DNA of 64,000 nt from Agrobacterium cucumeris (GCF_030036535.1 NZ_CP080387.1:1-64000), one strand, 5' to 3'. Counted from the first letter of the stretch, positions 40,114 to 51,589 are shown. A program made the numbers and translations. The notes: generated from the sequence alone by a model not told the origin.

Positions 40114-40812
40114 ATGACGGAAGAACGGCGTTCGCGCGCAACGGAAGCGTTTTTTGGCAGACGCAAGGGCAAGCCTTTGCGCAATCAGCAGGTCGACACG
40201 ATCGAAAACCTGCTGCCTTTGCTGAAAATCGATCTGGGGAGCACACCGCCGCAAAATCTGGCGGCTCTCTTTCCTGCGGATGTGAGATCGGTTCGTCTGG
40301 AGATCGGCTTCGGCGGCGGCGAGCATCTTGCCCATCGCGCGGTTGAAAACCCCGAGACAGGCTTTATCGGCGTCGAGCCCTTCGTCAATTCCATGGCCAA
40401 GCTGCTCGCAACCGTGCGCGAACGCGAGTTGATGAATATCCGCCTTTACGATGATGACGCGACGCAATTGCTGGACTGGCTGCCGGAAGGGTCGATCGAT
40501 CACATTGATCTTCTCTACCCCGATCCCTGGCCGAAGAAAAAGCACTGGAAGCGCCGTTTCGTCTCCGACGTCAATCTTGCCCGCTTCCACAGGGCGCTGA
40601 AACCCGGCGGCAAGTTCTGCTTCGCATCGGATATCGACACCTACGTCAACTGGACGCTGCAACATTGCGCCCGCCATGGCGGTTTTGAGTGGACGGCGAC
40701 GAGCGCTGACGACTGGCGCACGCCCTATGCCAACTGGCCGGGCACACGTTATGAGAACAAGGCGAAAAGAGAAGGCCGCAGCTCGGCCTATCTCACTTTT
40801 ATTCGTCGCTGA
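40114..40812 (+). CDS. trmB: tRNA (guanine-N7)-methyltransferase TrmB
   Basis: TrmB forms m7G46 in the variable loop of tRNAs. The 232-residue enzyme has SAM-binding motif [15 protein letters not shown] and the catalytic signature [17 protein letters not shown], which is diagnostic for the family. The basic N-terminus ([11 protein letters not shown]) is family-typical. It follows metK, the source of its SAM, and is convergent with rbsK across 12 bases. Confidence 0.95.
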   Translation: MTEERRSRATEAFFGRRKGKPLRNQQVDTIENLLPLLKIDLGSTPPQNLAALFPADVRSVRLEIGFGGGEHLAHRAVENPETGFIGVEPFVNSMAKLLATVRERELMNIRLYDDDATQLLDWLPEGSIDHIDLLYPDPWPKKKHWKRRFVSDVNLARFHRALKPGGKFCFASDIDTYVNWTLQHCARHGGFEWTATSADDWRTPYANWPGTRYENKAKREGRSSAYLTFIRR

Positions 40813-40824
40813 GCGGCTGAAGTA

Positions 40825-41724
40825 TCAGATATTCGCATCCACTTCCGCCGCAAGCGGAATGGAAGGCTGGGCGCCGGCGCGGGTGCAGGCAAGCGAACCT
40901 GCGACGGCGGCACGCTTCAGCGCCTTTTCGAAATCCATCCCCTGATCAAGGCTGGCAGCGAGATAACCGCAGAACGTATCGCCTGCGCCAACCGTATCGA
41001 CGGGTACGATCTTCAGGCCGGCGGCCCGGTACAGCTTGCTATTGCGAATGGCGATCACGCCGTCCGCTCCAAGTGTGACGATCAATGTCTGGCCGGATTT
41101 TTCATGTAAGGCCTTGAGTTCGGTTTCCCGTTCCGAACCGGAAAGTCCGTTCTTGCCGATCAGCAACTCGAACTCGGTTTCGTTGGCGATGACGATATCG
41201 GCAAGGCCGGCAAGGCGCGGTCCGTCTGCGGTCAGCGGGGCAGTATTGATGACGGTGGTGACGCGCTTGGCCTTTGCGGCCGTCAGCGCCGCTTCGATGG
41301 CGGATGCGGGTATTTCGAACTGCAGCATCAGAATATCGCCCGCCGACATCTCCGCCACGACCTTGGCGGCGTCGGATGCCGACACTTCGCCATTGGCGGC
41401 GGGAATGACCGAGATCATGTTCTCTCCGCCTTCACCAATAAGGATCATCGCCGTGCCGGTCGGGCCCGGCGCGGTCTTGACGAGCGAGAGGTCGGTGCCG
41501 GCATCACGCAACAATGTCAGCGCCGGTGCGGCAAAGGTATCGTCACCCGCTGCACCGGCCATTTTGACCGTGGCGCCCGCCCGCTTTGCGGCAAGCGCCT
41601 GATTGGCTCCCTTTCCGCCCGCCGCGGTGGAGAAGCTTTCTCCCGTCACGGTTTCACCGGGTTTTGGAAGACGTTTGGCGGTGGCGATGAGATCCATGTT
41701 GATGGAGCCGAAAATAGTAATCAT
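40825..41724 (-). CDS. rbsK: Ribokinase (PfkB family)
   Basis: PfkB sugar kinase that phosphorylates ribose at O5. The start at 41724 (MITIFGSINMDLIATAK) gives 299 residues; ATGs upstream at 41733 and 41781 are possible but add non-conserved sequence. Motifs: sugar-binding AGGKGANQALAA near 36 and the C-terminal anion-hole and catalytic VDTVGAGDTFCGYLAA. No ribose transport genes are nearby, so substrate is inferred from the close fit to ribokinase. rmuC lies 53 bases upstream on the same strand. Confidence 0.87.
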   Translation of the reverse strand: MITIFGSINMDLIATAKRLPKPGETVTGESFSTAAGGKGANQALAAKRAGATVKMAGAAGDDTFAAPALTLLRDAGTDLSLVKTAPGPTGTAMILIGEGGENMISVIPAANGEVSASDAAKVVAEMSAGDILMLQFEIPASAIEAALTAAKAKRVTTVINTAPLTADGPRLAGLADIVIANETEFELLIGKNGLSGSERETELKALHEKSGQTLIVTLGADGVIAIRNSKLYRAAGLKIVPVDTVGAGDTFCGYLAASLDQGMDFEKALKRAAVAGSLACTRAGAQPSIPLAAEVDANI

Positions 41725-41777
41725 GGGCGGCATGTCCGTATGAAATTCAAGCGAGACGGCGACTTTGCCCGAGACGA

Positions 41778-42971
41778 TCACTCGTCGTCAACTACCCGCA
41801 ATTTGGCCGCACCGGCTCTGTTATCCGCAAAGCGGCGGGCCTGCTCGATTTCCCCATGCGCAGCTTCTTTTTCCGTCGGCGAAAAATCGAGGCCCTCAAT
41901 TTTTTGGCCGCGCGCCAAGACCTTGTCTGAGGAAATCAGCATCATGTCGACGTCCTTCTGCGCCAGCCCGAAATGAGCCTGCAGCTTGCGCGTCCGGTCG
42001 TCCAGCCGCCGCACATCGTCCATCAGCAACGCCACTTCGCCTTGAATGAGATGCGCCTGCTCGCGCATGCGCTGATCTTTCAGCACCGACTGGATGACCT
42101 GCACCGACAGCATCAGAAGGGACGGCGATACGATGACGACGCGAGCCCGATGGGCGCGCTGCACCAGATATTCGAAATGCTGGTGAATATCGGCGAAGAT
42201 CGATTCGGACGGCACGAAGATGAAGGCCGTATCCTGCGTCTCGCCGCGGATGAGGTATTTCTCGGCCACGTCGCGAATGTGCACTTCCATATCGCGCCGG
42301 AACTGCTGAATGGCGGCGCGCTTCGCTTCCGGCGACTCATCTGCTTTCAGTGCGTTCCAGGCTTCCAGCGGAAACTTGGCGTCGATGACAAGCGGCGGCG
42401 CGTTATTCGGCATCTTGATGGTGCAGTCCGGCCGGTAACCGTTCGAAAGTGTGGGCTGAAGCTGGAAAGCACCTGCGGGAAGTGCATCGGCAATCAGCGC
42501 CTCCATGCGCGCCTGTCCGAAGGCGCCTCGCGTCTGCTTGTTGGAAAGGATCGCCTGCAGCCCGACCACATCCTTGGCCAGATCCTGAATATTGCCCTGT
42601 GCGGCATCGATGACCGCCAAGCGCTCCTGAAGACGGCTCAGATTTTCATGCGTTGATCGGGTCTGCTCCGTCAGCGTTTCGCCCAGCCGCTGCGACATGC
42701 CGTCGAGACGCTGATTGAGCGTCTGGCTCATCTCGGTCTGGCGTGTGCCAAGCGTCTCCGCCATGGCGGCAATCCGGCCGTGCAGTTCGGACTGGGTTTT
42801 CAGAAGGTCGGAGATTTCTCCATCCGCTCCCGCTTTTTTCACGCGGTTCGTTGTGACCAGCCATGTGATCGCCAGACCGAAAAGCAGAGCCGCGAGCAGC
42901 GCGCCGAAACTGATATCGACGGAACCGGCCCGCAATGCCGGATCGAGGAGAACGGATAAATCTATGCTCAT
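41778..42971 (-). CDS. rmuC: DNA recombination protein RmuC
   Basis: RmuC family members limit recombination at inverted repeats and contain a PD-(D/E)xK-like nuclease fold. From the ATG at 42971 the protein has 397 residues: one N-terminal transmembrane segment (about 20-38), a long coiled-coil region (residues 55-140) and the conserved core PDCTIKMPNNAPPLVIDAKFPLEAW. No clear ribosome binding site; the frame stays open upstream toward def but is not family-like there. Divergent from def. Confidence 0.91.
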   Translation of the reverse strand: MSIDLSVLLDPALRAGSVDISFGALLAALLFGLAITWLVTTNRVKKAGADGEISDLLKTQSELHGRIAAMAETLGTRQTEMSQTLNQRLDGMSQRLGETLTEQTRSTHENLSRLQERLAVIDAAQGNIQDLAKDVVGLQAILSNKQTRGAFGQARMEALIADALPAGAFQLQPTLSNGYRPDCTIKMPNNAPPLVIDAKFPLEAWNALKADESPEAKRAAIQQFRRDMEVHIRDVAEKYLIRGETQDTAFIFVPSESIFADIHQHFEYLVQRAHRARVVIVSPSLLMLSVQVIQSVLKDQRMREQAHLIQGEVALLMDDVRRLDDRTRKLQAHFGLAQKDVDMMLISSDKVLARGQKIEGLDFSPTEKEAAHGEIEQARRFADNRAGAAKLRVVDDE

Positions 42972-43120
42972 GGTTAAATCTAGCAGATTTCTTGTGATTC
43001 GTAAGATCAAAACAAGAACATTCCTGCGGCGGAAATGAGTCCGGCAGAGCGGAAGCCCGGCGCGGTTTGACCGCTCGTGTTTTTTATTTCCTCCGCGCAA
43101 GAGATACGTTATGGGAAGCC

Positions 43121-43633
43121 ATGACTATCAAACCGCTTATCATTTTGCCCGATCCCGTGCTGCGCCAGCAATCGAAACCCATCGAACAGGTGGATGCCGA
43201 GGTGCTGCGCCTTGCCGACGACATGCTGGAAACCATGTATGATGCGCCGGGCATTGGCCTTGCCGCCATCCAGGTCGGCGTGGCGCGCCGTATGCTGGTG
43301 ATTGATGTTGCGCGTGAAGGCGAGGAAAAGACCCCCGTCGTCTTCATCAACCCGGAAATCCTCAAGGTGTCGGACGATATTTCGACCTATGAGGAAGGCT
43401 GCCTCTCCATTCCCGATTATTACGCCGAAGTCGAGCGCCCAGCGGCGCTGACGGTGCGCTATGTCGGCCGTGACGGCAAGCAGCAGACCGTCGAGGCGGA
43501 CGGGCTTCTCGCCACGTGCCTGCAGCATGAGATCGATCACCTGAATGGTGTTCTGTTCATCGACCATATCTCGCGGCTGAAACGCGACATGGTCATCAAG
43601 AAATTCACCAAAGCGGCCCGCGTAAAGGTCTGA
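43121..43633 (+). CDS. def: Peptide deformylase
   Basis: Def removes the formyl group from nascent proteins. The ATG at 43121 ([14 protein letters not shown]) lies behind GGGAAG and gives 170 residues. All three motifs are intact: [17 protein letters not shown] with Cys94, and QHEIDHL with His136, Glu137 and His140, which bind the metal. It heads def-fmt-truA; fmt does the reverse task of formylating initiator tRNA. Confidence 0.96.
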   Translation: MTIKPLIILPDPVLRQQSKPIEQVDAEVLRLADDMLETMYDAPGIGLAAIQVGVARRMLVIDVAREGEEKTPVVFINPEILKVSDDISTYEEGCLSIPDYYAEVERPAALTVRYVGRDGKQQTVEADGLLATCLQHEIDHLNGVLFIDHISRLKRDMVIKKFTKAARVKV

Positions 43634-43683
43634 TCCGTCCTCCTTGTCTGGAGACGGAAGGGCACAAAGGGCAGGGGGCGACG

Positions 43684-44619
43684 ATGTCTCTTCGCATCAT
43701 CTTCATGGGCACGCCGGATTTTTCCGTTCCCACCTTGCGTGCATTGGTGGAAGCGGGTCACGAGGTCGTTGCCGTTTATACGCAGCCGCCGCGTCCCGGC
43801 GGTCGTCGTGGCCTCGATCTGCAGAAGTCTCCCGTACATCAGGCGGCCGAACTTCTGGGCCTGCCCGTGCTGACGCCCGTGAACTTCAAGGCCGAGGAAG
43901 ATCGCCAGCAGTTCCGGGACTTCAACGCAGATGTGGCGGTTGTCGTGGCTTACGGGTTGCTGTTGCCTGAAGCGATCCTCACCGGCACGCGCCTTGGCTG
44001 TTATAATGGCCACGCTTCCCTGTTGCCGCGCTGGCGGGGTGCGGCTCCCATCCAGCGGGCGATCATGGCCGGCGATGCCGAGACCGGGATGATGGTCATG
44101 AAAATGGAAAAGGGGCTCGATACCGGCCCCGTCGCGCTGACCGCAAAGGTCGCGATCGGCGAGAATATGACAGCCGGCGAGCTGCACGACAGTCTCATGC
44201 TCGCAGGCGCGCGGCTGATGCGGCAGGCGATGGACAGGCTGGAAGCAGACGACCTGCCCCTCATCACACAGGCCGAAGAGGGTGTTGTTTACGCTTCGAA
44301 GATCGACAAGGGTGAGACCCGCATCGATTTCTCCCGCCCTGCACAGGATGTCCATAACCATATTCGTGGCCTTTCGCCTTTTCCCGGCGCATGGCTGGAA
44401 ATGGATATTGGCGGCAAGGCCGAGCGTGTGAAGGTTCTGGCCTCTGAGCTGGCGAGCGGCATGGGAGAAGCGGGCACCGTGCTGGATGATGCCCTCACCA
44501 TTGCCTGCGGCAGCGATGCCGTTCGGCTCACTCGCCTGCAAAAGGCGGGCGGCAAGCCGATGTCGGCCGCCGATTTCGTTCGTGGCACCCCCGTTCCCGT
44601 CACAACGAGGCTCGGCTGA
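43684..44619 (+). CDS. fmt: Methionyl-tRNA formyltransferase
   Basis: Fmt formylates Met-tRNA for initiation using 10-formyl-tetrahydrofolate. The 311-residue enzyme starts with [18 protein letters not shown] and has the formyltransferase signature [22 protein letters not shown]-terminal OB-type domain completes it. GGGGG precedes the ATG. The stop overlaps the truA ATG by one base. Confidence 0.96.
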   Translation: MSLRIIFMGTPDFSVPTLRALVEAGHEVVAVYTQPPRPGGRRGLDLQKSPVHQAAELLGLPVLTPVNFKAEEDRQQFRDFNADVAVVVAYGLLLPEAILTGTRLGCYNGHASLLPRWRGAAPIQRAIMAGDAETGMMVMKMEKGLDTGPVALTAKVAIGENMTAGELHDSLMLAGARLMRQAMDRLEADDLPLITQAEEGVVYASKIDKGETRIDFSRPAQDVHNHIRGLSPFPGAWLEMDIGGKAERVKVLASELASGMGEAGTVLDDALTIACGSDAVRLTRLQKAGGKPMSAADFVRGTPVPVTTRLG

Positions 44620-45419
44620 TGCCACGCTTCCGCATGACCGTCGAATATGACGGTTCACCCTATTTTGGCTGGCAGAGACAGGATAACGGCCCCTCGGTTC
44701 AAGGCGCGCTGGAGGCTGCCGTCCGGTCGCTGACAGGGGAAACCGTTTCCATTCGCGGTGCGGGCCGTACCGATTCCGGCGTACATGCCGTCGGGCAGGT
44801 GGCCCATGCCGATCTTTCTCGCGACTGGGAGCCTTACAAGCTTCGCAATGCGTTGAACGCCCATCTGGCGATGGCGAAGGAGGCCGTCTCGGTTCTGGAC
44901 GTCGCAGCCGTAACGGAAGATTTCGATGCCCGTTTTTCCGCCACCCGCCGCCATTATCTCTATCGCATCATTTGCCGGAAGGCTCGGCTGGCGCTGGAAC
45001 ACAAACGTGCATGGTGGGTTTCGAAAGACATGGACCATGAGCGCATGCACGCGGCTGCGCAGATGCTTGTCGGCCGGCATGATTTCACCACCTTTCGCTC
45101 GGTTCATTGCCAGGCGAGCAGCCCGATCCGGACACTCGACCGGCTGGATGTGACACGCAATGGCGACCTCATCGAAATCCGCGCGACGGCGCAGAGTTTC
45201 CTGCATAACCAGATCCGCTCTTTCGCCGGTACGCTGAAAATGGCCGGTGAAGGCGCCATGACACCGGAGGATGTGCGCGCGGCACTGGAAGCACGGGATC
45301 GCAAGGCCTGCGGCCCGGTTGCGCCGCCGGACGGTCTTTATTTCATGCAGGTGGATTATCCTGATGTCATTCCGCCGCGTGTGCATTCAAAAGTCGAGAC
45401 CGTGGAAGACGCGGACTGA
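44619..45419 (+). CDS. truA: tRNA pseudouridine synthase A
   Basis: TruA makes pseudouridine at positions 38-40 of tRNA anticodon stems. The catalytic aspartate is Asp52 in [15 protein letters not shown]. The 266-residue length is normal. ATG overlaps the fmt stop, so def-fmt-truA is one translation unit. It is convergent with the membrane-protein gene after dapE. Confidence 0.95.
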   Translation: MPRFRMTVEYDGSPYFGWQRQDNGPSVQGALEAAVRSLTGETVSIRGAGRTDSGVHAVGQVAHADLSRDWEPYKLRNALNAHLAMAKEAVSVLDVAAVTEDFDARFSATRRHYLYRIICRKARLALEHKRAWWVSKDMDHERMHAAAQMLVGRHDFTTFRSVHCQASSPIRTLDRLDVTRNGDLIEIRATAQSFLHNQIRSFAGTLKMAGEGAMTPEDVRAALEARDRKACGPVAPPDGLYFMQVDYPDVIPPRVHSKVETVEDAD

Positions 45420-45440
45420 CCCAGAAGTCAGTATCGACGA

Positions 45441-46037
45441 TCAAGCCGGGTAGACGCCAAGAAAACGCTGCAGCGCCTCCGACAGAAGCATGCCCGGCAC
45501 CAGCAGCGTCATGACGATGGCGGAGACGAGCAGCGACTGGTCGCGGATGAAGAACCGCACGATCCGCGAAAAGGCGAAGACCAGCGACAGAAGCAGCGCC
45601 AGCCACAGGATGGCGATCAGCCCCTGCAAGGGCGGCAGGAAGAAAGCGATCAGGATCAGAACGGCATAGGCATAGGAAAACGGTAGCGACAGCCAGTTCA
45701 TGGTGGTGACCAGCGGCGCGAATTTTTCCCGGGCACCGAAGGCAAAGAGCAGCATGCCGATCAGCAGCAGCGGCACGATCCAGCAGATGGCTTCGACCAT
45801 CGCCAGACGGAAAAAGAAGATCAGCCCGGTTCCGGTGCCCGGTGGACATCCAGCGAGGAAGGCCGCGCGCAGCCACAGCCAGGACACCAGCATAGCGGGC
45901 AGGCACCAGAGGGCAGAATAGAAGGAGCGCCACATGCCGCGCTCGGAGAGATCCAGATAACGCGCACCGGTATGGTCGCCGAGCAGCAGCAGCCACAGGC
46001 CCTTCAGATAAAGCCTTATTTCACTTGCCGTCGGCAT
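45441..46037 (-). CDS. Uncharacterised five-helix membrane protein coupled to dapE
   Basis: I do not recognise a named family with confidence. The 198-residue protein is strongly hydrophobic with about five predicted transmembrane helices (38-62, 75-100, 112-135, 138-160, 167-190) and a short hydrophilic N-terminus that has a charged stretch, [11 protein letters not shown], before helix 1. A Yip1-like fold is possible but unproven. Its ATG lies 17 bases inside the end of dapE, so it is probably translated together with dapE. Possibly an envelope or cell-wall precursor role by association only. Confidence 0.75.
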   Translation of the reverse strand: MPTASEIRLYLKGLWLLLLGDHTGARYLDLSERGMWRSFYSALWCLPAMLVSWLWLRAAFLAGCPPGTGTGLIFFFRLAMVEAICWIVPLLLIGMLLFAFGAREKFAPLVTTMNWLSLPFSYAYAVLILIAFFLPPLQGLIAILWLALLLSLVFAFSRIVRFFIRDQSLLVSAIVMTLLVPGMLLSEALQRFLGVYPA

Positions 46038-47217
46038 GGGCGAACCATCGTTCGATAAAGGTTTCGTAGATGCGCGTCAGTGTCTCGAGATCGGCAACCG
46101 CCACACGCTCATCGACCATATGCATCGTTTGTCCGACGAGGCCGAATTCCACCACCGGGCAATAATCCTTGATGAAGCGCGCATCCGAGGTGCCGCCGGT
46201 GGTCGAAAGTTTCGGCTCCTTGCCGGTAACGGCCTCGACAGCGCCTGACAGCGACGAGATGAGCGCATTGTTGCGCGTCAGGAAAACGTGGGCCGGTCGG
46301 TCCGCCCAGACGATCTCGTATTTGACCGGGCTGCGGTCAGGGCGAAGCTCACCTTCGGTGGCAGCCGCATCCAGACGGCGGATGATTTCCGCCCGCAGGC
46401 TTTCGGCTGTCCAGGTATCGTTGAAACGAATGTTGAAGGCCGCCGTCGCCCGTGAGGGGATGACATTTGTGGCGGCATTGCCGGTATCGACGGTCGTGAC
46501 TTCCAGATTGGAGGGCTGGAAATTATCCGTGCCGTGATCGAAGGGCGGGTGCATCAGCGCATGGGTCAGCTGCAGCAGCCCGCGAATGGGGTTGTCCGCG
46601 AGATGCGGGTAGGCGGCATGGCCCTGAACGCCATGCACCGTTATCCGGCCGGAAAGCGATCCGCGACGACCGATCTTGATCATGTCGCCCAGCTGGTCGG
46701 GATTGGTCGGCTCCCCCACCACGCAGGCATCCCATGTCTCGCCTTTGGCAGCCGCCCATTCCAGCAGCTTGGAGGTGCCGTTGATTGACGGGCCTTCCTC
46801 GTCGCCGGTAATCAGGAAAGAAACGGAGCCCTGTGGTTTGCCGTGTTTTTCGATATGGCGGGCAATGGCCGCGACGAAACAGGCAATGCCGCCCTTCATA
46901 TCCACCGCACCGCGGCCGTACATTTCCCCGCCGGCAATCTCTGCCGAGAAGGGGGGATGGCTCCATGCGGCCTCGTCACCCACGGGAACGACATCCGTAT
47001 GGCCCGCAAACATCAGATGCGGACCTTCGGTGCCGAGCCGGGCATAGAGGTTTTCCACGTCAGGCGTTCCCGCCTCGCTTGCAATCATCCTTTCAACCGC
47101 AAAGCCAAGCGGCGAAAGCAGGCTGTCGAGCAGGGAAAGCGCGCCGCCTTCCGCAGGCGTCACCGACGGGCAACGGATGAGGGCGGCGAGATTGGCAACG
47201 GGATCGGTCATGGTCAT
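46021..47217 (-). CDS. dapE: Succinyl-diaminopimelate desuccinylase DapE
   Basis: DapE cleaves N-succinyl-LL-diaminopimelate in lysine and peptidoglycan-precursor synthesis. M20-family dinuclear zinc enzyme, 398 residues: His73 in AGHTDVVP, bridging Asp106 in [10 protein letters not shown], catalytic Glu140 and ligand Glu141 in GDEEGPS. Two close ATGs (47217 and 47211) are possible starts. dapD lies 14 bases upstream and catalyses an earlier step in the same branch. Confidence 0.95.
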   Translation of the reverse strand: MTMTDPVANLAALIRCPSVTPAEGGALSLLDSLLSPLGFAVERMIASEAGTPDVENLYARLGTEGPHLMFAGHTDVVPVGDEAAWSHPPFSAEIAGGEMYGRGAVDMKGGIACFVAAIARHIEKHGKPQGSVSFLITGDEEGPSINGTSKLLEWAAAKGETWDACVVGEPTNPDQLGDMIKIGRRGSLSGRITVHGVQGHAAYPHLADNPIRGLLQLTHALMHPPFDHGTDNFQPSNLEVTTVDTGNAATNVIPSRATAAFNIRFNDTWTAESLRAEIIRRLDAAATEGELRPDRSPVKYEIVWADRPAHVFLTRNNALISSLSGAVEAVTGKEPKLSTTGGTSDARFIKDYCPVVEFGLVGQTMHMVDERVAVADLETLTRIYETFIERWFAHADGK

Positions 47218-47231
47218 GGTATCAGCTTTTA

Positions 47232-48086
47232 TCAGTCGCGCAGAAGCTCGTTGATGCCGGTCTTGGAGCGGGTCTTTTCATCGACGCGCTTGACGATCAC
47301 GGCGCAATAGAGGCTTGGGCCCGGCTCGCCGTTCGGGAAAGGCTTGCCCGGCATGGTGCCGGCAACGACGACGGAATAGGGCGGAACTTCGCCATAGGTG
47401 ATTTCGCCGGTAGCGCGGTCGACGATCTTGGTCGACTTGCCGATGAACACGCCCATGCCGAGAACGGCGCCTTCGCGCACGATGCAGCCTTCAACGACTT
47501 CCGAGCGGGCGCCGATGAAGCAGTTATCCTCGATGATGGTCGGGCCGGCCTGCAGCGGCTCCAGAACGCCGCCAATGCCGACGCCGCCGGAGAGGTGCAC
47601 ATTCTTGCCGATCTGCGCGCAGGAGCCAACGGTTGCCCAGGTGTCGACCATCGTGCCTTCATCGACGTAAGCACCGAGATTGACGAAAGACGGCATCAGC
47701 ACGACGTTCTTGGCCACGTAAGCCGACCGGCGCACGACAGCGTTCGGCACGGCGCGGAAACCGGCAGCACGGAACTGGTTTTCACCCCAGTTTTCGAACT
47801 TCGACGGCACCTTGTCCCACCAGGTGGATTCACCCGGTCCGCCGGTGACGATTTCCATGTCGTTGAGGCGGAAGGAAAGAAGCACGGCCTTTTTCAGCCA
47901 CTGGTTCACCTTCCAGTTGCCATCCGCCTGCTTTTCAGCCACGCGCGCCTTGCCGCTATCGAGAAGTTGAAGAGATGTGTTCACCGCATCGCGAACCTCG
48001 CCCTTCGTCGATACGTTCACGCCATCGCGGTTGTCAAAGGCGGTTTCGATGATGGTTTCGAGGGAGGTGAGATCCGTAAGGCTCAT
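47232..48086 (-). CDS. dapD: Tetrahydrodipicolinate N-succinyltransferase DapD
   Basis: DapD succinylates tetrahydrodipicolinate in the diaminopimelate pathway. Start at 48086 ([14 protein letters not shown]) behind AAGGAA gives 284 residues. The left-handed beta-helix of hexapeptide repeats is visible from [20 protein letters not shown] through [20 protein letters not shown] and onward. Operon with dapE and the membrane protein. Divergent from the LOG-family gene. Confidence 0.96.
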   Translation of the reverse strand: MSLTDLTSLETIIETAFDNRDGVNVSTKGEVRDAVNTSLQLLDSGKARVAEKQADGNWKVNQWLKKAVLLSFRLNDMEIVTGGPGESTWWDKVPSKFENWGENQFRAAGFRAVPNAVVRRSAYVAKNVVLMPSFVNLGAYVDEGTMVDTWATVGSCAQIGKNVHLSGGVGIGGVLEPLQAGPTIIEDNCFIGARSEVVEGCIVREGAVLGMGVFIGKSTKIVDRATGEITYGEVPPYSVVVAGTMPGKPFPNGEPGPSLYCAVIVKRVDEKTRSKTGINELLRD

Positions 48087-48229
48087 GGAAAATTCCTTAA
48101 AGTCGCGTGTGGTCGTGGTCACGGCAGGTCCCGCGCCGCTGGAAGGCTTTGGCCATTTGATCTAAGGGAGTGTTGGAAAGGCGTCAATGTGATTTGGGTG
48201 ATTTGGCGCGTCAGACGAAAGGCATGGAA

Positions 48230-49090
48230 ATGACACGACTGAAAAATGGCAAATTGCGGCGTAAGGATGGGGTATGGGACCCCTTGAAGCGCAGCTCTGC
48301 GGACAAGCAGCAGGCCGAGGTCGTTCCGAAAACACCGCAGTCGGATTCCCCGTCTTACCGGCTTGCTTATGTGGACATGGATTTCCTCTGCCGTGAGGAA
48401 TTGCGTCCCGTCAGGCTGCAGCTGGAACTTCTGAAGACGGAAATGGCGCTCACCGAACGCGGCATCAAATCCACCGTCGTCATGTTCGGCGGCGCCCGCA
48501 TTCCCGAACCCGGTGGCGAGGCCTGGGCGGCGCGCAACGAAACGCAGAAGCGCAATCTGGAGCAATCCTCCGTCTATTACGACGAGGCGCGCAAATTTGC
48601 CCGGCTGTGCACCGACTATGCCGCGAAATCCGATCATCTCGAATATGTCGTGGTCACCGGCGGCGGCCCCGGTGTCATGGAAGCGGGCAATCGTGGTGCG
48701 GCCGATGTGGGCGGCCCGTCGATCGGTCTCAACATCGTTCTGCCGCATGAACAGGCGCCGAACCCCTATGTCACGCCGGAGCTGAGCTTCAATTTCCACT
48801 ATTTTGCCATCCGCAAGATGCATTTCCTGATGCGGGCGAAGGCCGTGGTGATCTTCCCCGGTGGTTTCGGTACGCTCGATGAGCTGTTCGAGACGCTGAC
48901 GCTTATCCAGACCAAGCGCATGGCGCCCATTCCGCTCATCCTGTTCGGGGAGAAGTTCTGGCGCTCGGTGGTCAATTTCGAATTCCTGGCGGATTTCGGC
49001 ACCATCGCCCCGGAAGATATGGAATTGCTGCATTTCGCCGAAACGGCTGACGATGCATGGGAAATCATCTCGGCCTATTACGAACACTGA
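48230..49090 (+). CDS. LOG-family (TIGR00730-like) nucleotide hydrolase
   Basis: The ATG at 48230 with AAAGG seven bases upstream gives 286 residues; an ATG six bases earlier is an alternative. The core shows the Rossmann motif VVTGGGPGVMEAGNRGA and the family hallmark PGGFGTLDELFETL (PGGxGTxxE). Such proteins hydrolyse nucleoside monophosphates, some of them cytokinin ribotides (Lonely Guy), others AMP or pyrimidine nucleotides. The N-terminal about 60 residues are basic and unlike plant LOG, so this is the longer bacterial type. Cytokinin activity cannot be inferred from sequence alone. Confidence 0.87.
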   Translation: MTRLKNGKLRRKDGVWDPLKRSSADKQQAEVVPKTPQSDSPSYRLAYVDMDFLCREELRPVRLQLELLKTEMALTERGIKSTVVMFGGARIPEPGGEAWAARNETQKRNLEQSSVYYDEARKFARLCTDYAAKSDHLEYVVVTGGGPGVMEAGNRGAADVGGPSIGLNIVLPHEQAPNPYVTPELSFNFHYFAIRKMHFLMRAKAVVIFPGGFGTLDELFETLTLIQTKRMAPIPLILFGEKFWRSVVNFEFLADFGTIAPEDMELLHFAETADDAWEIISAYYEH

Positions 49091-49255
49091 TTTTTGCTTG
49101 GCGCGGCGAAGTAAATTTTAGGGCTTAATTAGCAAAGATACTCTAATTTTGCCTCGTCGCGCTGCAGCGCACTGTCCATGCGGACGGGCCTCCATGACGG
49201 AGATTTATCATCCGTTGACGTCAGCCTCCCGGCAGACGATTTGATCGAGGCCAAA

Positions 49256-51589
49256 ATGTTCAATTTCAAAGTGAAGTCGCTTGCGACCAAGCTTATCCTC
49301 GTTACCGGCTGTGCCATCACCACGGTCCTTGTCGCATCGAATTCCTTCCTCATTTCCCAGACCAGCGAGCGCGTCCATGCTTTGACCATGGATCAGGCCA
49401 ATACCGAGGCGCGCGCCATCGCCAACGTCATCGCCGCCGATGTGGGTGAGCTTGGCAGCGCTGCGCGTTCCATGGCCGGTGTCATCGGCCGCGCGCATCA
49501 GGCGAAATCGATGGATCGCCCCGGCATCGTCAATATTCTCAAGGCCAATGTCGAGCAGAATACTTTCGCTTTCGGAAGCTGGTTCTGCGAGCAGCTCGGC
49601 CTTTTCGACGGCCAGAGCACCGAGATTGCCAACAGGCTCGATCTCGGCACCAATAAAAATGGCGTCTTCGCCCCCTATTGGTCGAAGACCCAGAAGGGTG
49701 ACATCCAGTTCTCGACTTTCGATAATGACTACGCCGCCGAATGGTGGGCGCTTGCCGCCAAGACGGGCAAGGGCGCCATCACCCAGCCATATCTGGCGCA
49801 GGGCACGGAAGTTCCCACCACCATGACCTCGCTTGCCTATCCCGTCATGTCCGACGGCAAGATGATTGGCGTTGCCGGCGTCGATATTTCGCTGGCCTCG
49901 CTGTCGCAGAAGCTGCAGGCGCTGCGTCCTTTCGAAACCGGCCGCGTGACGCTCGTGTCGCAGGGCGGCCAGTGGCTGGTGCCGCCGACGCCCGAGCAGA
50001 ACATGAAGGCCTATGACGGAGACGGCGCCAGCGCCATTCAGGCGGCGCTCGCTTCCGGCAAGCACGGTCTCATCGAAAATCTCGGCCTCGATACCGATGC
50101 GCCCTATAACCGCCTCGTCTATCCCTTTGCGGTTCCGGGCCTCAACGCCACCTGGGTCGTGCTGGTGGATATTCCGCATCAGGCACTGAACGCGCCGGTG
50201 GAAGAGCAGACCTACATGATGATCATCGGCGCGCTTGTCATTCTCGCCGCCGTCATCACCGCACTTTATTTCGCCGTGCGTCACTTCGTCGGCAACCCGC
50301 TCGCCTCGCTGGTTTCGGATGTGCGGACGCTGAGCGAAGGCCGTTACGATGAACCGGTGTCCGGGCAGGACCGCCGGGATGAAACGGGGGCTGTGGCCAC
50401 CGCTCTGGAAGGCTTCCGCGCAAAACTCGCCGGCATTCGTGAAATGGAAGCGGACGCCGCTGCCCAGCGTGGCAATGCGGAAACGGCACGTCAGCGGTCG
50501 GAATCCGAGCGCACGGAAAACAGCCGCATGCAGCAACACATCGTCAGCGTGCTCGGCTCGGGTCTCAATGCGCTTTCGCAGGGCAACCTCACCTACCGCA
50601 TCGAGGACGAGTTCCCCGGCGACTATGCGAAGCTGCGCAGTGATTTCAACTTGGCGCTCGCAAGCCTCGAGGAAACCGTCTCCACCGTCAATGCGACGGT
50701 TGTCACCATCGGCAATGGCACCGGTGAGATCACCCGCGCTGCCAGCGATCTTTCGCACCGCACGGAGCAGCAGGCCGCAAGTCTCGAAGAAACCGCCGCC
50801 GCCCTCAACCAACTGACCGCACAGGTCAATTCCAGCGCGGAAAATGCCGCGCAGGCCGCCGGCGCCGTCAGCCATGCCTGCGATGATGCCGGCAAGTCGG
50901 GTGAGGTCGTGCAGCAGGCCGTCAACTCCATGCAGGGCATCGCGCAATCCTCAGCGGAAATTTCCCGCATCATCGGTGTGATTGATGAGATCGCCTTCCA
51001 GACCAATCTTCTGGCGCTGAATGCCGGTGTGGAAGCGGCCCGCGCAGGGAATGCCGGCAAGGGCTTTGCGGTTGTCGCGCAGGAAGTGCGCGAACTGGCG
51101 CAACGGTCTGCAACCGCTGCCAAGGAGATCAAGGGACTGATCAACACCTCGGCCACCCAGGTGGGCGAGGGCGTTCAGCTGGTCGGCAAGGCCGGCGAGA
51201 CGATGAAGAACATCGCTGATCAGGTTTTGCAGATCAACCAGCTGATACGGCAGATTTCCGCTTCCGCCAGCGAACAGGCGGTAGGTCTGAAGGAAATCAA
51301 TTCTGCCGTTACCCAGATGGATCAGGTCACCCAGCAGAATGCGGCGATGGTGGAAGAAACCACGGCGGCCAGCGTGACGCTGAACGGCGAGGCCGAGACG
51401 CTGAAATCGCTCGTCGCCGGTTTTGCCGTGTCCGGTAGTCAACCCAGCCAGCAATTGCGCTCCGCGGCAGCTGCCATGCGCGCACCCTCGGCTCCGGCCG
51501 CAGCACCGGCCCGCTCTACGGCATCGCGTCCACGTCCAAGAACCAGCGGTGCAAACGCACTGGCGCAGGATGACTGGACGGAATTCTGA
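49256..51589 (+). CDS. Methyl-accepting chemotaxis protein with periplasmic Cache-type sensor
   Basis: Chemoreceptor of 777 residues from the ATG at 49256 behind GAGG. TM1 about 11-33, periplasmic double-Cache-like domain with [19 protein letters not shown] and [13 protein letters not shown]2 about 320-343, HAMP region, second HAMP-like unit ([18 protein letters not shown]), and signalling hairpin with [20 protein letters not shown] tip. The C-terminus is DDWTEF, an aromatic pentapeptide like the CheR tether of E. coli receptors. Ligand is unknown. No che genes are adjacent. It ends at a strong terminator. Confidence 0.93.
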   Translation: MFNFKVKSLATKLILVTGCAITTVLVASNSFLISQTSERVHALTMDQANTEARAIANVIAADVGELGSAARSMAGVIGRAHQAKSMDRPGIVNILKANVEQNTFAFGSWFCEQLGLFDGQSTEIANRLDLGTNKNGVFAPYWSKTQKGDIQFSTFDNDYAAEWWALAAKTGKGAITQPYLAQGTEVPTTMTSLAYPVMSDGKMIGVAGVDISLASLSQKLQALRPFETGRVTLVSQGGQWLVPPTPEQNMKAYDGDGASAIQAALASGKHGLIENLGLDTDAPYNRLVYPFAVPGLNATWVVLVDIPHQALNAPVEEQTYMMIIGALVILAAVITALYFAVRHFVGNPLASLVSDVRTLSEGRYDEPVSGQDRRDETGAVATALEGFRAKLAGIREMEADAAAQRGNAETARQRSESERTENSRMQQHIVSVLGSGLNALSQGNLTYRIEDEFPGDYAKLRSDFNLALASLEETVSTVNATVVTIGNGTGEITRAASDLSHRTEQQAASLEETAAALNQLTAQVNSSAENAAQAAGAVSHACDDAGKSGEVVQQAVNSMQGIAQSSAEISRIIGVIDEIAFQTNLLALNAGVEAARAGNAGKGFAVVAQEVRELAQRSATAAKEIKGLINTSATQVGEGVQLVGKAGETMKNIADQVLQINQLIRQISASASEQAVGLKEINSAVTQMDQVTQQNAAMVEETTAASVTLNGEAETLKSLVAGFAVSGSQPSQQLRSAAAAMRAPSAPAAAPARSTASRPRPRTSGANALAQDDWTEF

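Noticed and set aside
49208..50947. A 579-codon minus-strand frame inside the first chemoreceptor
   Set aside because: Shadow frame; the plus strand has the complete receptor architecture.
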